64,000 nt of DNA from Usnea hakonensis (taxonomy: Eukaryota > Ascomycota > Lecanoromycetes > Lecanorales > Parmeliaceae): contig BLJB01000028.1 of NCBI GenBank assembly GCA_013423325.1, positions 1 to 64,000 of the forward strand, in the 5' to 3' direction. Position 1 is the first letter of the stretch; every line of letters starts with the position of its first letter. This document shows, in pieces, positions 1 to 11,833 of the stretch. The position numbers and the translations under genes are program-made. The notes below the pieces were generated by a model. The model worked only from the letters and a program-made list of their open reading frames with translations. It was not told the origin of the DNA and ran no database searches.

Positions 1-49
1 CAAAAACCCTCCCCCTAACCTCCCTCCTCCACTCCTTCCCTCCCTGCCA

Positions 50-95
<46 letters not shown>

Positions 96-1113
96 ACCCC
101 CCCCCCCAACCCCCCCCCCCCCCCCCCCCTCCAATCCAACCCCCACCCTCCACCATACCTTAGCTAGCCTCCATCCATAACTAATCACATCAGCACAACC
201 AGTACCGGGGTATAGGTATAGGTATAGGTATGGCCCTATGCTGAAGGAAGGAAGGTAAGGTAAGGTAAGAGGGGAGGAAGAGGAGGGGAGAGAGGGGAAG
301 GTAGTGATGAACATAAAAGCAGAAGGAAGACTCCCCCCCCCCCCCCCCCCCCAAACCCCCACCCCACACCCCCCCCACCCCTCACCCATCAACCCCACCA
401 CCCCCACCACCCCCTCCACCCACCCAAAAAAGCAAACTCTCCCACATCCATAAAAGCTATATATAGCAGTTCAGACTCCGAGAGAGGCCTTAAGATTTCC
501 AGCTATCTTAGCACCTTTGCGACAAAGGTCCCCCAGGGGGGGAAAAAAAAGAAGAAAAAAAAGAAAAAAAAAAGGTGGTGTATATAGTAGCCACATGCTC
601 CCATACCACCAAGACCTCCAACAGTCGTTTTTTCAATTTTTGTAAAGTTGATTCCCTACTCGCTCCCCTCATACACCAACCTCACTCAATTCCCAGCAAC
701 CCAGAACCCAAGCGCCCAAATGCCCGAAAAAAAAAAACATTAGAAAGAAACCCCACAGTCAGACCTCACGCTGCATTCACCACAACCAAATCCCTCGATG
801 TCCACCAACCCATTCAGCGAACATTAGAGGGGAGGCGGAGTGAGTGAGAGGAAGCGGTTGGTTTGATTTAATAAAAGATAGGGAAAGATAGATATGCCGC
901 TCGAGCACACCGGATGTATATAATATAAAGGGAGGGTGGGAGGGTGATGGAAGCCTGTGTTTTATGATCAAAGAGGAGAGGATGAAGCGAGGTAGCAAAA
1001 CCAGGTACATAGTTCCCCTTTGGATCGAAGCTACTTGCTCTCAACCTATCCTGTAGCCCATCTCAATCTCACCACACAACCCCCCCCCATTCAATCCACC
1101 CCAACAGCAGTCC
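1..1113. repeat. Low-complexity, gene-free start of window
   Basis: No credible gene here. There is an uninterrupted poly-C run at 51-95, continuing with single A interruptions to about 129, and a second C run at 333-352. A short TATAGG array lies near 210-230, GGTAA repeats near 254-269, and A/G-rich tracts near 541-575. Open frames in this stretch are products of the homopolymers. Confidence 0.8.
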
Positions 1114-2447
1114 CTACCCCCTCTTAATCACCACCGTCAATTTCCGATTATCACCTATACACACAAACCCGTCAGCTCACGACCCCAACTCTCCTAGAAA
1201 GATAAAACGCCAGATTGAATATTCTCCAAGTGGTGCTCAACTAATTTCTCACTCACCCAAAAACCTCGCCTTCCCCATCCTCCCCCCCCTAGCACACATG
1301 CCATCCAGCGCAACAGCCGCCTGCCACAAATCGTACCACTCGGCCTTATCATCCGGAGCGATAGTATCGATCGTGATGGTGCATTGACCGGTTGCTAGAA
1401 AAGATGATGATGAGGACCGCGATATCAGCATAAGACCTCTCCGAAAATGTTTTCCTAGAATGAGATTTGAATGCTTACGCTCAGTCAAAACCTGCGGAAG
1501 GGTTTCATCAACGTCCGCTACGCCAGCGGCTCCAAACGTCGTTTTGGCGGTTGATGCGTTCATGGTGTTGAGGATGGTCTGACAGGATGCGGTGACGGGA
1601 CGGAGGGCGGGCGGGGTGTTAGTGCATCTGATGAATGGGGGGTTGTAGGCTTGGACGGTGAAGATGAAATTTCCCTCGTCACCTATACGTTGGTTAGGAT
1701 TTGTTTGGGCGTTGGTTCGTGTATGGGGCTTTTCGCGGGTAGACCTACCCATGTCGTGAGCTACGCCGCCCCCTGTGGTGATATACCAGTCAGTGATTGG
1801 TTGAAGGATGATGGTTGGAAAGTAGAGTGCGTCTTGACAGATGCGGTAGGTGCAACACTGGTGGAATGTGTTTTTGAAGCTCGAGTGAGAAGCTCCAATT
1901 GTGAGGATTCGGAATAACACGTACAAGGAGGTACATCTTTGTCTATGCACTCTTGCTGAATGATAGTTGCTGCTGCGAGCAAGTCACCGTTCGTTACGTG
2001 CGAAGGAGAAGATGTCTGAGCATAATCGATGATGCATTTCCCATCAGCTGTAGTATACATCAGTACTTATTTAAAACGATCGAAAGCCACGAAGAGTAGG
2101 TAGACTTGGATGACGGTCTTACAACTGATTAATCGACTTGGGAGATTGACATCCCAGGTACCCTGAGTTCGTGGACCGTAACTCCGTTTAATGCGTAGGA
2201 TAAGACTATATGGGTCTTGCGGGAGTAGAGTCATTGCATCTTTGCAACTTGCACTGGGAGGGTTGCCGAATTGGGTTTCGTCGCAGTCAATTTTTCCTAC
2301 GGTCAGCGTCATTGTATTTAGGACAAGTCTCGAGGGCTGCGTCAAAGTGAGCGAGCCGTCGGGATTTGAAGCTGCATTCAGCGCTAGCGACACTGCGTAT
2401 GATGAGAGGCAACATATTACTGTCAGATAGTACGCTGTCGGTGACAT
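1114..2447 (-). CDS. Secreted cysteine-containing protein with two tandem copies of a fungal domain
   Basis: Six exons: 2123-2447, 1925-2047, 1749-1772, 1479-1682, 1257-1394 and 1114-1154; all phases agree and give 284 residues. It starts with a signal peptide (MSPTAYYLTVICCLSSYAVS). Two similar units follow. Each has a first Cys, an SC pair about 10 residues later, an LP motif, a G-K/Q-C-x-I-x-I/D strand motif, an alanine-rich helix ending in Cys, a short GG segment and a final GD-x(3)-L/F-x-V strand. The third exon (24 bp) and last exon (41 bp) are tiny and were placed because they restore the same GG and GD/V ends in both units. The intron between exons 2 and 3 (1773-1924) is the least certain. 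A single-unit relative lies at 21116-21703. The function is unknown; a secreted, possibly host- or wall-facing role is inference. Confidence 0.6.
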
Positions 2448-3046
2448 GGTTAGACGGTGAGCTCTGATCGGAATATGAAGAATGAATCAAGAACCGCGAA
2501 CAAGAAGTTTGACTGGGAGATATGAACTTAATAGTACTGTTGGTGTGCACATCCTCAGGGGGTCGCGTATGTCTGAAACCTTTTAGGTTCGGGCCTGAAG
2601 TTCATTCTATGGCCAGGCTACTTGAACCCGCTTGTCTTTTCGAGGCGGTCCGCTATGCGATTGGCGTCCATGCTCGCACAGATGACTAAATCTTGGAGCG
2701 TCTCTGAAAGGTTATGTTGATTTGCGACGATGCATCTTGTAAGAGCATCGGCAGTATCACTGTCTCTCTGACCCAATCACCTTTATCTCCAAAATAGGAA
2801 CTTCATGTCCTGAAGGCGAGGGACTGCTTGTGAAGTATATGATGGTGCAATCAGTGCCGTCTTGTTAAAGAGTCTGCTGGGTTTCACAATCTCTGCGATT
2901 TAATTGCCTTTGGGAAGTAAAAGATTGTCTCATTCTTAGCACAAGCGTAAGAAGATGTTAAGATTGATGATTCTATATCTCTAATAGTCTCGTGTCGTTA
3001 GTCGATTACGCACGGCACGCATGCAAGTGCCAAAAAAGAAAACTGC
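2448..3046. other. Intergenic region, nothing recognised
   Basis: This holds the 5' flank of the secreted-protein gene and the 3' flank of the Sec14-like gene. I see no open frame of note and no repeat. Confidence 0.6.
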
Positions 3047-4655
3047 TCATTCTAGTGTCTTGATGTCTGAAGGATCGCTAGGGGGTGTAAAGAAATCGGT
3101 CTTGGTGCGCTCGATCTCAGTAGGAGGCGGAGGCAGGCTGATCTTGTCTGGCGGCCCTCCATTATGAAGAGTCTGCGGAACACCACCTGCTTGGACCACT
3201 TGATCCGGGAGAGATGTGGTATTAGGATTTGCAGCAGGAGCAGGTTGAATGCTCGCAGGTCGGCTTGAAGGGGTAGCCTGGCCATTGGAGATGGGACGAA
3301 TCGGTAACGTCGTTTGGTTTTGATATGTAGGTGGTCGACTCGCTGGCGCGCCAACCGTCTCGATTTCCTGACTCTGTGTATGTCTGCTCGAACTCGTAGC
3401 AACACGGACGGCAAGGGAGTGTAGAGTTGCGACAGCCTCCCCCCTTTGTTTCCCGTCGATGCTTCCCACGCTCAGGGCTGTCATTTCGCCGTCTTCCCCA
3501 GCATCAATCCATTTGACCGGTGCTGTAAGAAACAGCCTCTCTGTGTCTGATCCTCCTGTTGTGCTGAGACAATCTCTTACCTGTTGGTCCAGAAGTGGCA
3601 TCTTTCCACACTCAAAGTCCAGCCCGCCGCCGTACTTCTTGGGTATATTCGCAATGTCGATGAATGATGACAAGGTAGGTAGGACTTGATGGTGCGATAG
3701 GATGAAGATTTTGGAGGTGGTGATGGGGTCGAACCATTTCTTGATCCATCCCCAAACGGTTGGGAAGAAAGCAGGGGCGCCAATGATCTAGGCTTGGCTA
3801 TCAGCACGAATGCCGACCGGTATGTCACCAGCGACTTACGAATATTCGATCCAGTGTCTCTGGGTAATGTGCAGTTGCCAGTGTGCTCGCGTCCTGCATA
3901 TGACTTCTCAGGTTCCAGAATTGCTTGAGCCCGACATTTGAAATGTCGACTATATTGTTGGATTGATCGACGGGAGTTTCTGGGTTCGGTCGTCCAGGAA
4001 CGGCAGAGCACAAGGGCATGACGAATCGAGTGAGGTTCTCATACAAGGCGAAGAGCCGTAGCATCCTCGATGGCGATGGTCCTTTGGCCTTGGACTTGGA
4101 GGTGGAGGAGGAATATGCTATCATCTTTTTGGAATCCAACTTCCCGACTTCGTAGAGGTAGACCGGAATGCCACGCTTGTCTCGGCGGCCAGTCCATTGT
4201 GGGTACTTTGGGAGTCAGCATCTTGAGCGACCCCTCTGGAATGTGACCGACTTACGACACTCCTAGCCTCCTGATAGTCATGGATATCTATCTTTTCATA
4301 TAGGGCGTCCAGGTCGTTGTCTTTGCGCCATATCTCGGTGTCTTTGAATTGGGCAAAGGCGTCTTGAGGGACGAATTTCCGAGCTCGGAGGTAACGACTA
4401 AGGCAGGCTTAGTGGGGTGTGTAGCAGAGGCTTGAGGACAGCATACACGAGGGTACCGTCATCGTGACTGGCTTTCTTGGTATCTGTGGCGGGGGTATAG
4501 AAGCCTTGTTTGGCGGAGAGCTGCTTGAACTGTGTGAGGGCGGACTCTTCTTGAGTGGTGAGATGTCCGACGTGACCCTTCAATCGAGTCTCAGCACTGG
4601 CGGCTTCGGCGGGCGGAGGACCATGCTGATCTGCGGGAATATCGTCTTTCACCAT
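3047..4655 (-). CDS. Sec14-like CRAL-TRIO phosphatidylinositol/lipid transfer protein
   Basis: Four exons: 4447-4655, 4256-4397, 3840-4205 and 3047-3787, with introns of 49-52 bp, giving 485 residues. The N-terminal CRAL-TRIO-N helices contain the family signature at the first splice junction (DGTL-VRYLRARKF). They are followed by YPQWTGRRDKRGIPVYLYEVG, the start of the lipid-binding lobe, and later by IIGAPAFFPTVWGWIKKWFD and the KKYGGGL segment typical of Sec14 proteins. The last ~150 residues are proline/serine/threonine-rich and probably disordered. By family, it exchanges phosphatidylinositol and phosphatidylcholine or related lipids between membranes. It is divergent from the HET gene at 5093, sharing about 440 bp of upstream DNA. 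Splicing is well supported because the domain reads continuously across all junctions. Confidence 0.9.
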
Positions 4656-5092
4656 GACTTGTTGACCGCATATAGTGTCAAGGAGAATTCATCATGGACA
4701 ATAGAATAGATTGATGTAGACCAGGAGGGATTTGTATGTTGTAGAGAGAGTGTGTGTGTGTGAAGGAGAGAGGATATCAGCCATGACAACAAGAAGCAGC
4801 GGGATATGATTACCTTATAGGCAGATCAGATTATTCATCATGTCAGCCTCGTAGGGCTAGGGCTGCAGAGCTAGGCTAGCCTCGGATGAACTAATGTCCG
4901 AATCTCCGAGGCGTCTCCAAAAAATACCGACACTAAAGTAGAGTAGAATGTAAGATACAACATATCTAGTCCACAAATAGTATTTCCCACACCCCCCCCC
5001 CCACCTACCAGAGCCTTACACAATCAATCAGTCAATCAGCTTGCTGGTCTCCGTGGAGTCTTCATAAGTCTTCAGCATACTTTCTCCAACTC
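4656..5092. promoter_or_regulatory. Divergent intergenic region between Sec14-like and HET genes
   Basis: A 437-bp shared upstream region. A short TG repeat (about 4750-4761) and a C run at 4992-5001 are visible. I see no clear TATA box, and any promoter role is inferred from position only. Confidence 0.4.
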
Positions 5093-7509
5093 ATGTCTTT
5101 AACCCCTGGTCCGCTCACATTCTCTCATGCCCGCCTCCGCAAAGTGTGGGGCGAATACCAGCCTGTGCATGGGCGTGTCCGTCGCGATCACTATCAGGAA
5201 TTTGGTCTCGATTCAAGTTACAACCTACAGCATCCCCACGCAGCCCGGCACTTTTGCCTAAAGCTCTATTCGAGCGTACAAGAACCGATACACCATCTGG
5301 ACAGACTCGATTCGAACTTTGACGCTATAAATCTGCACCCTTTCTTCAAAACCGCTTTGTCTGAAAGCCTCGTCAGTTCTCTCTTTGCCGATCTGGATAT
5401 TCCCGTGCAGCATGCAAAATGTAGTGTTCCAATTGGAGTTTCAAAGGAACGCTAATTGTGCCTGGATGGCAGGTGGTAGAAAGAGCGCACGGTCTTCTAT
5501 CTCAGCTACCAGCCACAGCTCCCGACATTCTGGAGGCATTGCCGTTCAGTGTACCGCCTCGCTGGACGCGATTGCGGGTAGTACATCATGTCAACACCTT
5601 TCTTCTTCGCTTTGCGCTTCATGTTGCCGTTGTCGAGCTCGAAGCCGAAGATCGAAAACACGGATTCGACAGTGGACCCGTGACTGACTCCATGTTGGTG
5701 CTTCTTCGACTATCGTTACAGCTGTCGGCCCAAGAAGGTATGCCAGACGCAAAATGGGTAATTGTGTGCGCGTTCCTTTGGACCTCATGGCAAAGAAGCT
5801 TAATGATCCATCTATGGATCTGCATGAGTTTTCAGCTTCGCGGTTTCGAACCCGGAAGCAACGCTGCCCTCACTCGTAAGGAGCTGAACCTCATACCAGA
5901 AATTTTCAAGTTACGAAGCCAGCAGCATTTGGAAGAACTTCGCCACATACCTTACCTATGTGGTTGGGCCTTTCGAAGCCTACGGAACGATCGAGCTAAC
6001 ATAGCCATGGACCTCAGGCACTTTCACGATTGTTATCTTGCTCATTTCGGGCAAAGACCGGCGGCATGTAATCAAGGTCCGACCCAATGCGACGGCGTCT
6101 CATCACACGACTGTAAGCGTTTCACAAACACAGCGGCTACGAACCAATCAATGCATGACTATAAATGCGACGAATTGTGCCAAAGACTTTTCTGGAGTCG
6201 GGAATCGTTCATTAGTGTTCCGGGAGCCAAGGCTGTTGACATTGCCAGTACAGACTCCATCAATTTATATTACTGTAAAGTCAGCGGGAGCACGCTCGCT
6301 GTATCTCATGTGTGGAGTCACGGCCAGGGAGGTAGACCAGACAACATAGGTTTAGAGGGGACGGGCTTCAATCTATGCTTACACCGCCGTTATGCCGATC
6401 TAGCCGCATCCCTTGGCTGTAACTCATATTGGATGGATACGTCTTGCATACCCAGTGAAAAAGCACTACGACGTGAGTGCGTGGCTCAAATAAATGGCAT
6501 TTTTGCAACTAGTGGAAAGACTGTCATCTGTGACAGAGACATAATGGCCATCGATATTTCCAGTCCCACAATCTACGCCTACGAATCGATCCTCGCAGCT
6601 TTATTGGTGTGCGATTGGGATATAAGAGCATGGACGTTGCTGGAGGCTATGCGTGGAAGAAACGGGCTTTTTGTGCTGTGTTGTCACAATCGACTCATCA
6701 ACCTCCGCGAGCTTCTCAAATCAGTTCACGAAAATGGACGAATGGACTTGACGAATTTGTTCCTTGCCCGAGATTACCTTTTTCCCCCACCGGCGATTAG
6801 CGATCTCGAGTTATTCCCCGGCTCTACGAGCGAAAAGGACCGAGAAATCGCAGAGGGCTTCGTGAACATTGGCGAAGCTGCCGCCTTGCTGAGTCACAGG
6901 CACGCAACACGCGATGGCGACGATCTGATGATCTGGAGCCTACTCGTTGGTGATTTCGAGGACAAAAGCCCCATTGCGATGTGGGAGCGCCAGATCGGGA
7001 AGCGGATCCCAACCGGCTGCCTGGTCTCCAGTGCGCAAAGAGTACAAGGTCAACCAGGACTTGGCTGGGCACCGTTTTCAGCGACCGCATTGCAACGAAT
7101 CGATGCGCAAAGCACCGGTTCAAAAGCATACCCTGCTGGCGATGGGAGTGCAACCTCGGATGGTCTCATCACTCGGGAAGGCTTGCGCGCAAGATGGCTT
7201 ACCTATATATTCCCCAATATGACGACATCAACCGTAGCTGAAGAGGAAACACAGGACTTTGGTCTTCTTGGACCCTGTGCAGAGATGGCCTCTCAGCGTC
7301 TTCGCGGATATAAGTGGGGGGCGCTATTACAGGCCATGCCTCGCAAAGGCCCGAGAACCATTCCTTTCGCGTATCGTGGATCGCTCGGCCCCGTGGTGGT
7401 CGTCTGCGGATCGCGTGATAATGACATCTGGGAATGGAAGGGTATCTACGAGTGGGATGTAAACATTGCCCTGCCGCCGTTTACAATCAAGGAGATGCTG
7501 ATAGTTTGA
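5093..7509 (+). CDS. HET-domain (heterokaryon incompatibility-type) protein
   Basis: The HET core is clear in the middle of the long exon: LAVSHVWSHGQGG, then YWMDTSCIPSEKALRREC, a VICDRDIM strand and the helix SILAALLVCDWDIRAWTLLEAMRG. Proteins of this family take part in vegetative incompatibility and cell death in ascomycetes; the partner is unknown here. The reading frame changes between 5371 and 5473. The model uses an intron 5372-5472 (GTCAGT...GGCAG, with a GCTAAT branch-like sequence), giving exons 5093-5371 and 5473-7509 and 771 residues. That intron is weakly supported; a frameshift or another start in the second exon is possible. No NACHT or other C-terminal effector domain is recognisable. 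Confidence 0.85.
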
Positions 7510-7957
7510 CCCTTGATGCCTCTCACTGAAGCGTTTGGAATCCCCCATACCCAAAAGTCAAAACAAAACAAATGAGACCTCATGGATCGTGGCACCTGGT
7601 ATGAATGGAAAGCTTGCTTTCTCTTTTGCTCAGTTTATTCACGCCCCAGTACATATTTACTACGGAAGCTCCGGGTAGCTATTCCCCTACAAAGGGCCCC
7701 TTGCGGCTGATACAGGCCTTCTATGTTCTTCGATCCTGAACCCTGATACACAAATATATGTTTGAGTACTGACTGGAAAGAGACTTCTCTGAGCCCGGGG
7801 GTCCTGGAGAGTGCTATATCCGAGTCCTTCTCTTCTATAGAGTGAGTGACACGCCAAATGAAAGATAATTCTGAAACGACTATGAATAGTGTGCTGCCAG
7901 AGAAGCAGTACGAACAGAGCTACATGAGGCGTGAACAAGTCAAAACTCTTCATCGAA
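7510..7957. other. Convergent 3' intergenic region
   Basis: The 3' ends of the HET gene (+) and a secreted-protein gene (-) face each other here. No gene or repeat was recognised. Confidence 0.6.
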
Positions 7958-8946
7958 TCACGCCTCCGATCTGACGCTCGCCAGCTCTACGGACCCAGAA
8001 GCTATCGTTCTTCCATCCACCTTCAACTCCAGCGCCATCTCGCCAAACCTCTTCTGCATGACCAAAATATCACGGACCAGTCTCAACGCTTTGGTCACGT
8101 GGCTGTACTTCGCCTGATCGACTTGGACGATGCTAATCACACAAGTACCGGACGGGCTCATCGCGTTGAGCGATTGAAAAGGTGTACCAGGAGAAGAGTG
8201 CCCAGCGGTGACCAGACCATCGATGATGGCCAAGAACACGTCTTTGCTATTGATGAGTGTTTCGGAGTATATATATGACACTGAAAAGCTTCGATCGTCG
8301 CGATCAGTAATCGAGCCTGATGGGTAGGTCACAGCCATGCTGTGCGAAGATTCCATCAGCAGAGACGAGTTGGCAACATCGGTCACGTTGCTCCCGAGCA
8401 TGCTTTGTGTTGCTTTCTCCAGACTTAAAAACCCGAGTCGTCTGCCGTATCGCAGGAGTGTGGTGGAAACAGTGCAGAAACGAGACCGAGCCGCAATATC
8501 AACCATGGTCTCGTAGAGCCCCAGCAGGATTTGGCCGTAGTCCAGACGATGTCCACCTCCAGCGGTTTCAATGTCAATCTCCACGTTGAAGTCATGAACC
8601 CAGATTGTCATGCCTCCAGTATGCGCTGTGTTCCATCCCAGTTGGGCGAGGTCGTACGCGCATTGGATTGCACATGTGTACACTCCCAAAGGGCTCAAAG
8701 ATTTGCTCGTGTCGTAGAATATGTCTACCGAGAACCCAGGCGGAGGTGCGGGAGCCGCAAGCGTGGAGGCGCTGATAGAATGTTTGTCATTTCAACGTCA
8801 CTTTGGGAGTACGCTCTTCAAATAACTTACTTGACTGAAAGAACAGGGCGTGAGGCTGCGATATTTATGGGTTTTGCCGTCAAGGAGCTAAGAATGGTAG
8901 ATGCAAAATATAGCCAACAGAAAAGAAGAGCCTTGAAGATGTTCAT
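7958..8946 (-). CDS. Predicted secreted protein of unknown function
   Basis: Two exons, 8831-8946 and 7958-8771, with a 59-bp intron (GTAAGT...CTATCAG), give 309 residues. The first exon encodes a typical signal peptide (hydrophobic stretch LLFCWLYFASTILSSL). The mature protein has few cysteines. It shows two similar-looking halves: a motif with D-F-x-V-E-I-D-I followed by a Leu/Tyr-rich helix, and a later segment with GTCVISIV followed by a helix and a second strand (MALELKVDGRT). This resembles the general layout of uncharacterised secreted proteins in plant-associated ascomycetes, but I do not recognise a named family. The gene is convergent with the HET gene. Confidence 0.75.
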
Positions 8947-10299
8947 ATTCCCCGATGGCAAGTGGCATCTCCTTGCTGGACTGGAAGAAGGTCATTAGCT
9001 CACAAAGTTGTGGGGCCGGAGGTTGAATGGCAAAATGCGGCTCTTTTGCGCGGGTATCGCCACTAATCCAATGCTGCCGACTGGCGAAGACGCTGCCATC
9101 GACTGCATCGACTATTAGTGCGGCAATTAAAACAGGCCCTCTTGGGGCACGTGAGCCTTCTTAGGGTAGAAAGTTGCCTACCTCGGAGCCCCCAGATGGC
9201 AGACCTAGTGTGGAGAAGTATGAGGTAGTAGCCTACGATGATCTAGATACTGCGCTGGAGCGCACGCATGTCGATTGCCCAAGTATAACACCATTACTAG
9301 AAGCAACTACCGCACTCCTCTAAGCATCACCGAGTAACTTGTCGATCGACATTATTGACCAAAGGTTTAACACCTTGAAGCCCCGCACTCTTCGAGCGGG
9401 CCCTTGGAGAGTGGAGTGGGATTAGCTGCTTTTTGGAGGATTTGGAGGTACTTACTATTCAAAAAAGAAAGGCTGAGTGAAGTCAGGAAGCGAAGCTGAT
9501 CTAGATATATATTCTTCTCCCGCTTTATTATGGAAAGAGCCAGGACTGAGAGTATGGGCCCCTGGTAGATTTTTCTTGCTTCCGGCCATGAAAGAATATA
9601 ATAAGACTTGAAGCCGACTTGAATCTAAGCAGAATTCGCTCATCGTGTGTTGCTATCCAAATCCTGAGATGTACGAAAATGTTCCGGTGATTGAACTAGG
9701 TGCAGAAGACTGACTCGTACACACAGAGCGGGGAGACTCCATCAGATGGAGGAATACTCATCAAAGCCCAATTGATCCCCTCTTCGCCATCTGAATGACG
9801 AAGCTTTTCTGCCACCGGTGGCTTTAGTGACCGCAGATAGAAGATTAAATTGTGAGTAAAGATCTCATGGAAAAAAGGTTTCGTCTAGTCTTGTCAATGG
9901 CGCCCACAGGATTGCCCTAAGGATAATGTCGCTTTCCAATGAGGCCTCAGTATTTCCTAGTGTTGAGATGTTCGGGGTGACTAGCATCAGCCCAAGCATT
10001 TATGGCGCTGCGCTTGTTTTCCACCACGTGGGCGACCGAGCGACTCCGATAAACACGCTTTGGGAAATGATAAGCGGGTTCGCTCGGGCTGCATATATCA
10101 GAATGGTGCTAAAGAAAGACATTTCCCTACATAAAGAATGTTTTGGGTCATATATCTGAATGCGACATCCTCATCCACACCCTGCGCCTTGACTAGAATG
10201 TATGCCGCATATTCATCAATTTTCCCTCTCGAAAAATAGGAAATAAAACGGACAACAATAGTAAATAAGTCAGCCTTTCCTTGACCGAAACCGAAAAAC
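8947..10299. other. Gene-free intergenic region
   Basis: About 1.35 kb without a credible gene. The open frames near 9455-9643 and 9926-10159 are short, have no domain and use no convincing codon bias. Confidence 0.6.
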
Positions 10300-11833
10300 A
10301 TGTCTCTGACTTTCTTTGCTGGACAGGATCTCCCTGGCGGAGGGTGCGCTTGTGGGCCCCTCCCAGTAGAAGCAGCACATAGGACCATGGCAGAGAGTGA
10401 CCACCATACAAAAGGCAAAGGGAATGATATAACACTTGTCTCTGCAAGCTCTGAGAGCGATGCAGTAAACCATGTACGAATGAATGGGATCGAGGGTGAA
10501 GCGTCCGTCGGATTAACTTCATGCTTGGAAGCGGATAAAGCGGAGGAAGACTTGAACAGTCACAGCGAGATCCTGATATTACCAGAAGCGAACAGCGACG
10601 AGGGTCCAAAGGACACAGCGAAACCTGACTCTGTTGCAGACAAGAGCGTCCAAGACCCTGTTATGGAAGCCGAGGATTCTCACCTGAAGAATGGTATTAG
10701 GTTAGACTCCGATGGTGGCAACCATACCATCACTCCCATTCCTCTTGTCAACGGCTTTGAGAAAGCTACGGGCGCTGCCGTTGTTCAGAGTGATGGTCAA
10801 AATGATATTTGGTCTCCAGCCACCAAACTCAAGCGCCGTTTGGAGGACACAAAGGATTTGATCGTATGCCCGGGGGTTTACGACGGATTTTCTGCTCGCA
10901 TTGCACTGTCAGTAGGGTTCGATACTATGTATATGGTATGACAATGCGTTTTGGACGCTTCCCAAAACATTGGAAAGACGTATGCGAGCTGACGGTCAAG
11001 CAGACAGGTGCCGGGACCACTGCTTCAAGATTAGGCATGGCAGACCTGGGAGTAGCCAGTCGCACCGACATGAAAGAGCATGCCGACATGATAGCAAACT
11101 TGGATCCCAGCAAAATGCTCATCGCTGCCATGGACACGGGATATGGTGGCAAGTGTTTCGATTTCCGGTCCTCTAATTTGCTCTTTCTGAATAAACACGT
11201 CTTCCAGGCCCTATTACCATTACGACGACCGTGAACCAATATATTCGGGCAAACGTTGCAGGCTTTCACATTGAAGACCAGCTCCTTACGAAGCGCTGCG
11301 GCCATCTGGCCGGAAAAAGGGTAGTCTCCCGAGAGGTCTACCTCTCGCGTATCAAAGCCGCGAAAGCAGCGAAAGACAGAGCACATTCGGACATTGTCCT
11401 GATTGCAAGGACCGATGCGAATCAACAACATGGGTATGAGGAATGCCTCGCCCGCCTGCGCGCCGCTCGAGATGTCGGGGCCGATGTCGGTCTGCTGGAA
11501 GGCTTCAAGAGCAAAGACGAGGCACGTCGAGCGGTGCAAGATTTAGCGCCGTGGCCCCTGTTGCTGAACGTAGTTGAAAATGGGCATAGTCCTTTAATCA
11601 CAGTGGATGAAGCAAGGGAGATGGGTTTCAGGATTATGATCTTTTCCTTTGGAGCGCTCGTGCCGGCATATTTGGCAATTAAGAAGGCGTTTGAAAGGCT
11701 GAAGACGCAGGGGGTCACGGGAGTGCATGAGACGGGGATTAGTCCGAGGAGTATTTTTGATGTCTGCGGCTTAGAGGAAGCGATGGAGATTGACGAGGTT
11801 GCAGGAGGTGAGGATTTTAAGGGCGGGGTTTAG
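10300..11833 (+). CDS. Isocitrate lyase / PEP mutase superfamily enzyme with long acidic N-terminal extension
   Basis: Exons 10300-10935, 11004-11148 and 11208-11833 give 468 residues. A second ATG at 10387 in good context (ACCATGG) would remove 29 residues. Residues 1-185 are acidic and low in predicted structure. The barrel starts at CPGVYDGFSARIAL (about 190) and contains GAGTTASRLGMADLG, the KRCGH signature (289-293), LIARTDAN and LLNVVENG. The family cleaves or rearranges C-C or C-P bonds of small carboxylates (2-methylisocitrate, oxaloacetate, dimethylmalate, carboxyphosphonoenolpyruvate); the substrate cannot be told here. The metal-site segment reads A-A-M-D-T-G-Y-G-G, whereas relatives normally have Asp at the second position (A254 here). 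The second intron must use a GC donor to restore the conserved GGP. Confidence 0.85.
11149..11207 (+). other. GC-AG intron
   Basis: The junction G|GCAAGT...CTTCCAG|GC restores Gly-Gly-Pro in the conserved barrel segment. The nearby GT donor (11152) would give an Lys-Pro-Tyr sequence instead and break the motif. Confidence 0.7.

Noticed and set aside
15..419. Glycine-rich 134-codon minus-strand frame
   Set aside because: It is made by poly-C tracts on the plus strand; composition alone explains it.
5841..5870. tRNA-like word GGTTTCGAACCC
   Set aside because: It lies inside the HET coding sequence and has no surrounding cloverleaf.
9926..10159. 77-codon plus-strand frame
   Set aside because: No domain, no splice partners, isolated in intergenic DNA.
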